A stretch of DNA of 10,423 nt from an uncultured Clostridia bacterium (GCA_946615785.1 CAMOIA010000026.1:1-10423), one strand, 5' to 3'; positions 1 through 5,588 are shown, numbered from the stretch's first letter. The notes: generated from the letters alone by a model not told the origin. Numbers and translations are program-made.

Positions 1-2
1 CC

Positions 3-176
3 GCGCTGGGCAACGCCATCTATGCCGTGGATAAAGACGGCAGGCTAAAGGCCGATTCCAGGGCCTTCACTTCCGGCAGCCTGATGGTGATTGTGGAACG
101 CGAGAAGGACGACGACGGCGACGAGATTGAGATCACCTATCTGGACATGATCGCCGCGTATATCACCGTCCGCTAA
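3..176 (+). CDS. 3' end of an unrecognised protein gene (5' truncated by window edge)
   Basis: An open frame runs from the window edge to a TAA at 174-176, giving the last 57 residues of a protein. The fragment contains a charged stretch (EREKDDDGDEIEITY, about residues 34-48) and ends ...AAYITVR. Codon use is GC-rich at third positions like the recognised genes, and the frame continues directly into a second ORF one base after the stop, which supports it being real. I do not recognise a family. There is no membrane segment or signal sequence in the visible part. It could be a phage-like or cell-envelope accessory protein, but nothing here decides that. Confidence 0.6.
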   Translation, partial: ALGNAIYAVDKDGRLKADSRAFTSGSLMVIVEREKDDDGDEIEITYLDMIAAYITVR

Positions 177-177
177 A

Positions 178-318
178 ATGGAACTGGCGAAATATCTGGA
201 TTGGCTCTTTGAAAAGTATAACTGCGCCGACAAGGGATCCAAGTATCTAATGAAAATCATCACGCCCGAGGAAAGGGCCAAAATCCGCGACTTCTGGGAC
301 CGCATTCTCGCGCAGTAA
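178..318 (+). CDS. Small hypothetical protein, 46 aa
   Basis: ATG at 178-180 begins one base after the TAA of the preceding gene and runs to a TAA at 316-318. The predicted product is small, soluble and charged, starting MELAKYLDWLFEKYN and ending FWDRILAQ. It looks largely helical, with aromatic residues spaced along amphipathic segments. No strong Shine-Dalgarno sequence precedes it, so translation would depend on coupling to the upstream gene. It is followed by a hairpin at 345-392 that separates it from the convergent reductase gene. I recognise no family. It is a plausible short gene rather than a certain one. Confidence 0.5.
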   Translation: MELAKYLDWLFEKYNCADKGSKYLMKIITPEERAKIRDFWDRILAQ

Positions 319-344
319 ACAGCGCGCCGGGAAACCGGTTTTAT

Positions 345-392
345 AACACCCTCATGGATATAACGGAATCTGTCCGGATCCATGAGGGTGTT
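345..392. terminator. Perfect 15-bp inverted repeat between convergent genes, likely bidirectional terminator
   Basis: The arms at 345-359 and 378-392 (AACACCCTCATGGAT and its exact complement) are separated by 18 bases. The loop can itself fold through CGGA at 364-367 and TCCG at 373-376. The repeat sits between a plus-strand ORF ending at 318 and a minus-strand gene ending at 442, the usual place for a shared terminator. Neither side has a real T-tract (TCATATG on one side, ATAAAACC on the other), so its efficiency as an intrinsic terminator is uncertain. Confidence 0.6.
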
Positions 393-441
393 TCATATGC
401 AAAATCAGGTATTTTTGCCGTGATATGGAACCGTTTTCTTC

Positions 442-1383
442 TTAATACCAGTCGTGCTTTTCGCCGCGGTCCAGCGCGGCGATCCGCTCCATTTCCTCCG
501 CCGTAAGCTCAAAGCCGAACAGGTCGAGATTTTCGCGGATATGATCCGGATCGGACGAACCGGGAATGACCACGATGCCGCGCTGAAGATCCCAGCGGAG
601 GATGACCTGCGCGGGACTGACGCCGTGAGAAGAGGCGATGGAGGTGATGGTTTCATCCGTCAGCAGCGCCTGTGTGTACCCCCGTCCGCCCAGCGGATAC
701 CAGCACTGCACCACCATGCCCAGATCCTGGATGAAAGGAACGACCTCTTGTTCCTGGTAATAGGGGTGTATCTCGTTCTGCACCAGGGCGGGTGTGATGT
801 TCACCTGCGGCAGGAACGACTTCAGTTCGTCTATGTACCAGTTGGAAAGGCCCAGGGAGCGAATTTTCCCCTGCTCTACATAGGCTTCCATGGCAAGATA
901 GGCCTTCACGTCACCGCTGCCCGGATGGTGCAGGAGCATCATATCGATATATCCGATATCGAGCTTCTCAAGCGCCATGTCGATGGCTTCTTCCGGACTG
1001 CCGTACTGCGTGGGATAGATTTTGGTGATCACAAAAATCTCTTCCCGCGAAACGCCGTATTCTGCCATCGCCCGGCGAACGCCTTCGCCAACGGCCTTTT
1101 CATTGCCGTACATGTAGGCTGTGTCAATGAGCCTGCCGCCGTATTGAATCAGCGCCATGACGGAACGGATACAGGTATCGTCGTCCAACGCGTAGGTTCC
1201 AAGCCCCATGATGGGCATGGTGTAGCCGCTGTTCAGCAGCACCGTATGCGTATCAAAATCGAATACGCCCGCCTGTGTTTCTTCCCGCCCGGGCTCGATG
1301 CCGTCGCTTCCCCCTTCCGCGGGGACAGACGCCGCGGCAAGGCAAAGAATCAGCGAAAGCAGAAAGGCGCAAAGCCTTTTCAT
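442..1383 (-). CDS. Exported aldo-keto reductase (AKR superfamily), 313 aa
   Basis: This is a TIM-barrel NAD(P)H-dependent carbonyl reductase of the AKR superfamily, resembling 2,5-diketogluconate reductase-type enzymes. The catalytic tetrad is visible: Asp87 and Tyr92 (in RLIDTAYMYGNE), Lys121 (FVITKIYP) and His152 (LLHHPG). QNEIHP, LSNW and WYPLGGRG motifs follow in order. The ATG at 1381-1383 was chosen because GGAGG (1392-1396 on the minus strand) lies 8 nt before it; an in-frame ATG at 1389 is only 2 nt from that site. From this start the protein opens with MKR, a hydrophobic core of about 16 residues and a V-P-A cleavage-like site near residue 22: a Sec signal peptide. There is no twin-arginine motif and no lipobox. 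The C-terminal cofactor loop reads IPGS-SDPDHIREN, with Gly275 and His281 where many NADPH-dependent members have Lys and Arg; I believe this variant recurs in a Firmicutes subfamily. The gene lies 59 bases downstream of another AKR gene and is probably co-transcribed. Substrate unknown. Confidence 0.88.
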   Translation of the reverse strand: MKRLCAFLLSLILCLAAASVPAEGGSDGIEPGREETQAGVFDFDTHTVLLNSGYTMPIMGLGTYALDDDTCIRSVMALIQYGGRLIDTAYMYGNEKAVGEGVRRAMAEYGVSREEIFVITKIYPTQYGSPEEAIDMALEKLDIGYIDMMLLHHPGSGDVKAYLAMEAYVEQGKIRSLGLSNWYIDELKSFLPQVNITPALVQNEIHPYYQEQEVVPFIQDLGMVVQCWYPLGGRGYTQALLTDETITSIASSHGVSPAQVILRWDLQRGIVVIPGSSDPDHIRENLDLFGFELTAEEMERIAALDRGEKHDWY

Positions 1384-1442
1384 TTCCATTTCCTCCGCGT
1401 TCGGTCCGGCTTTTGCCGTCCACATCTTTCAGGCGCGCTCTG

Positions 1443-2579
1443 TTACCCTCCCAGCTTCTGAGAAAAATCCGCCAGCACCTCGGAGATTTTGATCTGCTGC
1501 GGGCACACCTGTTCACAGCTGCGGCACTGCAGGCAGGCCTGCGGCTGCTTGTCGTCGGGCAGGGCGCTCAGCGCCATCGGGGCGATGAAACCGCCGCCGG
1601 TGTAGGCATGCTCGTTATACAGGCTCAGCAGGTGCGGGATATCCAGCCCCATGGGGCAATGGCTGACGCAGTAATGGCAGGCCGTGCAGGGCACCGTACC
1701 GCGGGAGAGCATCTTTTCCGCAATGTCCAGCAGGGTTTGCATCTCTTCCTCGTTCAGCTCTCGGTCCTCCGCGAACGTAGCGAGGTTCTTCTCAAGCTGC
1801 TCCTGGCTGGACATGCCGGAAAGGATCATCGTGACGGACGGAATGCTCTGCAGGAACCGGAAGGCCCAGGCGGGGATCTCTTCGTCCGGGCGGAGCGCCT
1901 TCAGGGCCGAAGCGTGCTCCGGGGGAAGGCTCGCCAGCTTGCCGCCGCGCAGCGGCTCCATCACCCACACCGGGATGCCCCACTGCCTCAGCAGCTCCAC
2001 CTTCTCCTTTCCGTGCTGGAAGGTCCAGTCCAGGTAATTGAGCTGCAGCTGACAGAATTCCATGTCCTTGCCGTAGGCGTCCAGGAAGCGCTTGAGCACA
2101 GGCATGCTCCCATGGCAGGAAAAGCCCAGATGTTTGATACGGCCAAGGCGCTTCTGCTCGATCAGATAGCTGTAAATGCCGTATTTTGCATCGTCCAGGT
2201 AAGCGTCAACGTTCATTTCGCACACGTTGTGGAAAAGATAAAAGTCAAAATATTCCACGCCCAGCTTTTCCAGCTGCCTCTCGAAGATCTCCTTGACCTT
2301 GCCCCAGTTGGAAGCGTCGTAGCCGGGGAATTTGGTGGCCAGGTAAAAGCTGTCCCTCGGATAGCGGGAAAGCGCCCTGCCCATGACCCATTCGGAATTT
2401 TCCCCGTGATAGCCCCAGGCGGTGTCGTAATAATTGATGCCGCCACGTATGGCCGTGTCCACCATGCCAAACGTCGCCGCTTCGTCGATCCGGCTGTCGT
2501 CCCCGTCAATCACCGGCAGGCGCATGGCGCCAAAGCCCAGCGCGGAGAGCTTCAAGCCCTGAAAATTCCTGTAAATCAT
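1443..2579 (-). CDS. Aldo-keto reductase with C-terminal ferredoxin (2x 4Fe-4S) domain, 378 aa
   Basis: This is an AKR/ferredoxin fusion of the COG1453 type, common in anaerobes. The barrel (about residues 1-290) has Asp52 and Tyr57 (YYDTAWGYH), Lys83 (ATKFPG) and His117 (LFHN), consistent with the AKR tetrad, and a GFSCHG motif. The C-terminal part has two cysteine motifs of pattern C-x2-C-x2-C-x3-C followed by Pro: Cys298/301/304/308 and Cys349/352/355/359. These should ligate two 4Fe-4S clusters and could pass electrons between a carbonyl substrate and ferredoxin-like partners. Full length for the family. The start at 2577-2579 is preceded by GGAGGAGG at good spacing, and a sigma-A-like promoter lies just upstream. 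It is cytoplasmic, with no signal peptide. It is the first gene of a two-gene minus-strand unit with the exported AKR. Physiological substrate unknown. Confidence 0.93.
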   Translation of the reverse strand: MIYRNFQGLKLSALGFGAMRLPVIDGDDSRIDEAATFGMVDTAIRGGINYYDTAWGYHGENSEWVMGRALSRYPRDSFYLATKFPGYDASNWGKVKEIFERQLEKLGVEYFDFYLFHNVCEMNVDAYLDDAKYGIYSYLIEQKRLGRIKHLGFSCHGSMPVLKRFLDAYGKDMEFCQLQLNYLDWTFQHGKEKVELLRQWGIPVWVMEPLRGGKLASLPPEHASALKALRPDEEIPAWAFRFLQSIPSVTMILSGMSSQEQLEKNLATFAEDRELNEEEMQTLLDIAEKMLSRGTVPCTACHYCVSHCPMGLDIPHLLSLYNEHAYTGGGFIAPMALSALPDDKQPQACLQCRSCEQVCPQQIKISEVLADFSQKLGG

Positions 2580-2619
2580 ACTGTCGTCCTCCTCCTGGTT
2601 CTATCGGTTATCTGTTTCC

Positions 2620-2648
2620 ATTATACCCTGAACAGATTGGAGAAGCAA
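2620..2648 (-). promoter_or_regulatory. Sigma-A-like promoter for the AKR gene pair
   Basis: On the minus strand a perfect -10 TATAAT lies at 2625-2620, with a weak -35 TTGCTT at 2648-2643 and a 17-bp spacer. Transcription would start near 2613, leaving a leader of about 33 nt that contains the Shine-Dalgarno sequence. No operator-like repeat was seen around it. Confidence 0.65.
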
Positions 2649-2670
2649 CGGCCGTGCCGTTCAGGCACAT

Positions 2671-2698
2671 CAAAAACCCGCCGGATTTCTCCGGCGGG
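2671..2698 (-). terminator. Rho-independent terminator of hsp20
   Basis: A perfect 9-bp GC-rich stem (arms 2677-2685 and 2690-2698) closes a 4-nt loop that reads GAAA on the minus strand. Five T residues (2676-2672) follow directly. It lies 18 bases beyond the hsp20 stop codon and just upstream of the AKR promoter, insulating the two units. Confidence 0.92.
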
Positions 2699-2715
2699 CC
2701 GTCTGGTTATTTCGG

Positions 2716-3177
2716 TTATCCTTCGATCAGGATCTGTTTCTTTTCAGGAACTTTCTTTTCTTCCTTTCTGGGGATCACAAGGCTGAGCACGCCGTTTTCA
2801 TACCTGGCCTTGATGTCCTCCTCGGTCACGCCGCCGCCCACATAGAAGCTGCGCTGCATGGCGCCCACATAGCGCTCCTGGCGAAGCATCCTGCCCTTGT
2901 TTTCCTTGTTTTCCTTGTTCACGCTCTTCTGGGCGGAAATGGTCAGATAACCGTCTGTCAGTTCCAGCTTGATTTCGTCCTTGTCAAAGCCCGGCAGATC
3001 CACGTCCACTTCATAGCCCTGGTCCGTTTCCTTCACGTCGGTCTTCATCATCCGACCGGCGTTCTTGCCGTAGAGCACATGCTCCGGGCGGTCAAAGCCG
3101 CGGAAAAAGTCCCGGTCGAAATCGTCAAACACATCCAGCAGATTTTCACCAAACACAGTCGGAAGATACGTACGCAT
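2716..3177 (-). CDS. hsp20: Small heat-shock protein, Hsp20/alpha-crystallin family, 153 aa
   Basis: This is an ATP-independent holdase chaperone that binds unfolding proteins in the cytoplasm and forms oligomers. The N-terminal arm (about 1-40, rich in Phe and Asp) precedes the alpha-crystallin domain (about 41-140), with VDLPGFDKDEIKLEL and the hallmark GVL (129-131) followed by IPRK. The C-terminal tail carries an I-L-I motif (149-151), the I-x-I anchor used for oligomer assembly. The length is typical of Clostridia Hsp18-type proteins. The ATG at 3175-3177 is chosen over an in-frame one at 3225 because GGAGG (3186-3190) lies 8 nt before it and the family arm starts MRTYLP-like. The gene is monocistronic with its own terminator. 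A CtsR operator overlaps its promoter, so heat or protein-stress induction is expected. Confidence 0.96.
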   Translation of the reverse strand: MRTYLPTVFGENLLDVFDDFDRDFFRGFDRPEHVLYGKNAGRMMKTDVKETDQGYEVDVDLPGFDKDEIKLELTDGYLTISAQKSVNKENKENKGRMLRQERYVGAMQRSFYVGGGVTEEDIKARYENGVLSLVIPRKEEKKVPEKKQILIEG

Positions 3178-3179
3178 AA

Positions 3180-3232
3180 TGCAAGCCTCCAATTCACTGG
3201 CCTTGTACGCTTGGTTCCAAGCCACGCTTGCA
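3180..3232 (-). promoter_or_regulatory. hsp20 leader hairpin touching the ribosome binding site (candidate RNA thermometer)
   Basis: In the hsp20 leader, TGCAAGC (minus strand, 3232-3226) is perfectly complementary to GCTTGCA (3186-3180), which includes the last G of the GGAGG Shine-Dalgarno and lies just before the ATG. A second palindrome, GCTTGG/CCAAGC (3209-3222), nests inside the loop. Pairing would place the ribosome binding site at the base of a hairpin that could melt on heating. The pairings are read directly from the sequence; the thermosensor role is inference. Confidence 0.35.
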
Positions 3233-3293
3233 GGGTCGCATTTTTGTCATCCGTTCGGGCTCTCTTTCGATCCCCCTCCCTGATGACATGCAT

Positions 3294-3322
3294 AGGATAA
3301 CACAAAGGTCAAAGTTAGTCAA
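3294..3322 (-). promoter_or_regulatory. hsp20 promoter (sigma-A-like)
   Basis: On the minus strand -35 TTGACT (3322-3317) and -10 TATCCT (3299-3294) are separated by exactly 17 bp. The start site would fall near 3287, giving a leader of about 110 nt. The -35 box lies inside the CtsR operator, so repressor binding would block RNA polymerase. Confidence 0.68.
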
Positions 3323-3323
3323 A
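3307..3323. promoter_or_regulatory. CtsR operator (heptamer direct repeat)
   Basis: The plus strand reads GGTCAAAGTTAGTCAAA, two (A/G)GTCAAA heptamers separated by 3 bp. This matches the CtsR consensus RGTCAAA-NAN-RGTCAAA except for the middle spacer base (T instead of A). CtsR is the Firmicutes class III heat-shock repressor that controls clp genes and, in some species, hsp18/hsp20. The position over the -35 box of the adjacent hsp20 gene supports function. Confidence 0.85.
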
Positions 3324-3493
3324 TTCAAAAACCGTGAGGGCAGGCAATGATCTGGTTTTATCCGCCTTCTTGCTCTTTATTTCTTCTGTTTTCGCAATTA
3401 TTCATCAAATTTTACTTTTTTTCTCCGTTTTTTATGTTCTGCGCCAACGGCAGTTTTGCGTGCCCGAAGAGGCATTCCCCGCATACGCCTGCG

Positions 3494-3517
3494 AAAAAAA
3501 CGGCCGGAAAAGGGCCG
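3494..3517 (-). terminator. Rho-independent terminator, minus strand
   Basis: A CGGCC/GGCCG stem (arms 3501-3505 and 3513-3517, 7-nt loop) is followed on the minus strand by seven T residues (3500-3494). This is a canonical intrinsic terminator. The nearest upstream minus-strand gene ends at 3758, with another hairpin between, so it is either a second, back-up terminator or the end of an unannotated short transcript. Confidence 0.75.
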
Positions 3518-3711
3518 CCGCGGTTCAAAAGTAACTGCAAGTTGAGACCTGCAATAACACATGCAAACAGCAGCAGACAAGTTCCTTGCGGTTTGTTTTG
3601 CAGGTTATATTTGCAAAAGAAAGTGCGGGTTTGGCCACAGGACAAGCTGCGCCCTGTTCGTCCCTGATCCCGTCCCGAAAACACGCCGTGCGCTTTCCAT
3701 AGCATGAAACA

Positions 3712-3742
3712 GGGCTTTCGCACAGGCAATGTGCCAAAGCCC
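3712..3742 (-). terminator. Hairpin downstream of the DUF5662 gene, likely terminator
   Basis: A 13-bp stem with one mismatch (arms 3712-3724 and 3730-3742) closes a 5-nt loop, 15 bases past the stop of the DUF5662 gene. The trailing minus-strand sequence is TGTTTCATGC, a short T-tract, so termination may be partial. The same TGTTTCAT string also overlaps and trails the right arm of the hairpin at 345-392 (positions 389-396). Confidence 0.65.
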
Positions 3743-3757
3743 CGTCAAAAGCCCGGA

Positions 3758-4303
3758 TCAGTATCCATTTTTCAGAATGTCTTTCAGGTGGTCGAACATG
3801 GCGTCCTCTCCGTCGTCCTTCAGGATGCGGAAAATATGCTCCAGCTCCCTTGCCGTATCCTTGTGCATCACCTGCACCGGGTTGTGCTGCAGGGTGTATT
3901 CCAGGGGCATGCCGCGGTCATATTTCCCCGCGTTGTAGGTCATGGAGGCCGCGATGCGGTCCAGCGCCATTTCTGTCAGGTATTTCGGGGGCATTTTGAT
4001 GCCCTCCAGGCGCAGCGGAGAGCCCTCGCCGTAATCCAGCCAGTATTCAAAATGATGCTTGTTTCGGCCTTTATGATGCAGCCAGCATTCGCTGTAGCCT
4101 TTCGCCTTCCGCTCCCCGCGGATGGGGCTGGCCTTGCCGCCCTGGTAATACCGAACGGACGGAATGAACTCGGTCGGTGAAAACTTGCTCAGGTCGTGCA
4201 GAAGGCCCTGCCGGTAAAGACCTGCCCGGAAACAGAGCGTGCGCACGACGCGCCTGTGATGCATAACCACCCGGAGATGGCCAAACAGCGCCTTAAAAAC
4301 CAT
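3758..4303 (-). CDS. DUF5662 family protein (HD-like metal site), 181 aa
   Basis: This small soluble protein matches my memory of the DUF5662 family, found mainly in gut Firmicutes and some phages. The conserved order is visible: HH at 15-16, GLYRQGLLHDLSKFSPTEF with His36-Asp37 and Lys40, KGYSECWLHHKGRNKHHFEYW with His76/77 and His83/84, and Asp115 in EMALDRIAAS. The His/Asp-rich pattern suggests a metal-dependent helical fold of HD-domain type, which would fit a phosphohydrolase, but no activity is assigned. The ATG at 4303 is preceded by AAGGAAG at short spacing and lies only 14 nt after the mreB-like stop codon, so the two genes should be co-transcribed and perhaps translationally coupled. 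There is no signal peptide or membrane segment. Confidence 0.8.
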   Translation of the reverse strand: MVFKALFGHLRVVMHHRRVVRTLCFRAGLYRQGLLHDLSKFSPTEFIPSVRYYQGGKASPIRGERKAKGYSECWLHHKGRNKHHFEYWLDYGEGSPLRLEGIKMPPKYLTEMALDRIAASMTYNAGKYDRGMPLEYTLQHNPVQVMHKDTARELEHIFRILKDDGEDAMFDHLKDILKNGY

Positions 4304-4317
4304 GGGCTTCCTTTCCG

Positions 4318-5331
4318 TTACCGCCTGCGTGTGCCAATGTACTGTCCGAATTCGCTCCAGTGCTCCAAAGTCATGCCGCAGCCGATGGCAACGGTCTCGT
4401 GCGGGTCCTGGGCAAGGTCGCAGCGAATGTGCAGCGTTTCGTAAATCGCCTCCGGCAGGTTCGCCAGCTGCGCGCCGCCGCCGGTCAGAATGATGCCGCT
4501 GTCAAAAATGTCGCTGGCAAGCTCCGCAGGGGTCTGCTCCAGCACGCCGTGGATGCTCTCCATCAGCGCCTCCAGCGGATCCTGAATGGCCTCGGTCACC
4601 TCGTCGGAATAAATGCGCATCACCTTCGGAAGGCCGGAAATCAGGTCCCGGCCCGTGACCTCCATATAAAGCTGCTCCTGGCGTTCGGTCGCGCTGCCGA
4701 TGTTGATTTTCAGATCCTCGGCGGTGATTTCGCCGATCAGCAGGTTATGCTTCCTGCGGATGTATTTGATGATGGCGTCGTCCATCTGGTCGCCCGCGAA
4801 CTGGCAGCTGTCCCGCACGACGCAGCGGCCCATGGAAATCACGGCGATCTCCGTCAGTCCCCCGCCCACGTCCACGATCATGTGGCCAAGCGTATCGCCG
4901 ATTTTGACCTTGCAGCCGATCGCGCTCGCGATGGGCCTTTCCATCAGCTGGGTGCGCCGGGCGCCGGCTTCAAACAGCGCCCCGGTAAAGGCCCTGCGCT
5001 CGGTGTCGTTTACGCCGGCGGGCAGGCTCAGGATGACACGGGGGCCGCTCAGAAAATGCTTGCCGGAAACTTTGCGTACGAAAGTGGAGAGCATGGCACA
5101 GGCCAGCTCCAGGTTGCCGACGCTGCCGCTTTGCAGCGGCCGCATGGCGATGATATTGCCGGGGGTGCGCCCAAGCATGCGGTGCGCCTCCTCGCCCACC
5201 GCCAGTATGTTCCGCGTGCCGCGGTCAATGGCGATGACGGCAGGCTGATCCAGGACAATGCCGCGGTTTTTGCCGTAAATGACGACGCTCGCGGTCCCCA
5301 GATCCACGCCCATGTCCAATACCTGAGGCAT
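4318..5331 (-). CDS. mreB: MreB/Mbl-family actin-like cell-shape protein, divergent, 337 aa
   Basis: Rod-shape actin homologues polymerise on the inner face of the membrane and guide cell-wall synthesis. The family signatures appear in order: phosphate 1 loop GVDLGTAS (8-15), VGEEAHRMLGRTPGNI (45-60), phosphate 2 DVGGGLTEIAVIS (154-166), GDQMDDAIIKYIRRKHNLLIGE (180-201), GRDLISGLPK (227-236) and adenosine-binding ILTGGGAQL (281-289). The length is normal. The ATG at 5329-5331 is preceded by AAGGAGA at ideal spacing; the open frame upstream lacks family sequence. Two conserved positions differ: in the LIEEP motif the second Glu (equivalent to B. subtilis MreB E136 by my alignment) is Arg132, and the first Thr of DIGGGTT is Leu159. 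ATP hydrolysis may therefore be altered. It is not next to mreC/mreD, so it may be one of several paralogues. It leads an operon with the DUF5662 gene. Confidence 0.92.
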   Translation of the reverse strand: MPQVLDMGVDLGTASVVIYGKNRGIVLDQPAVIAIDRGTRNILAVGEEAHRMLGRTPGNIIAMRPLQSGSVGNLELACAMLSTFVRKVSGKHFLSGPRVILSLPAGVNDTERRAFTGALFEAGARRTQLMERPIASAIGCKVKIGDTLGHMIVDVGGGLTEIAVISMGRCVVRDSCQFAGDQMDDAIIKYIRRKHNLLIGEITAEDLKINIGSATERQEQLYMEVTGRDLISGLPKVMRIYSDEVTEAIQDPLEALMESIHGVLEQTPAELASDIFDSGIILTGGGAQLANLPEAIYETLHIRCDLAQDPHETVAIGCGMTLEHWSEFGQYIGTRRR

Positions 5332-5559
5332 GTTCGATCTCCTTTTCAGGCGGCTGTTTTCCCCGCCACAGACGGGGATTGCCCTTTCTTTCGACACAGA
5401 CTGCTGAAAATCCTCTTTTTTGGCGCCATATTGTGCGATTGTCCCCACTTTTTTGGCATTTTTTGGTGATTTAAGAGGGTGAATCTCCACTTGAGATAGA
5501 GCGGATGACAACGGCCTGCGTGGATACGATCCCGGTCGAAACGCCCGAAACCACAATAT

Positions 5560-5588
5560 AATGTATCATGAAGCCGTGCAGGTGTCAA
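5560..5588 (-). promoter_or_regulatory. Promoter of the mreB-like/DUF5662 operon
   Basis: On the minus strand a perfect -35 TTGACA (5588-5583) is followed after 17 bp by -10 TACATT (5565-5560). Transcription would begin near 5553, about 220 nt before the mreB-like start codon. Confidence 0.68.

Larger units (their letters stand above)
3324..3757. other. Gene-free stretch between hsp20 and the mreB/DUF5662 unit
   Basis: No convincing gene was found in these 434 bases. Short frames exist on both strands but lack ribosome binding sites, and their composition is not protein-like. About 3375-3440 is AT-rich with T runs. About 3535-3617 has six TGCAA or TTGCA words. Two minus-strand hairpin terminators (3494-3517 and 3712-3742) bracket about 190 bases. 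I saw no good promoter on either strand within that interval. Confidence 0.6.

Noticed and set aside
45..383. A 112-codon minus-strand frame at the window start
   Set aside because: It lies opposite two better plus-strand frames and runs through the terminator-like inverted repeat.
1275..2786. A 503-codon open frame antisense to the Fe-S AKR gene
   Set aside because: It overlaps three recognised regions including the AKR promoter and hsp20 terminator, has no ribosome binding site, and reads as complement of conserved AKR codons.
3535..3617. A CRISPR-like array from the repeated TGCAA words
   Set aside because: The words are too short, irregularly spaced and occur in both orientations; there are no spacers of constant length and no cas genes.
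3334..3737. Several 60-106 codon frames in the intergenic stretch upstream of hsp20
   Set aside because: They overlap one another on both strands, lack ribosome binding sites, and cross terminators and the AT-rich tract.
4360..5469. A 369-codon open frame antisense to the mreB-like gene
   Set aside because: Shadow of the mreB-like coding sequence, with no motif or plausible start signal.
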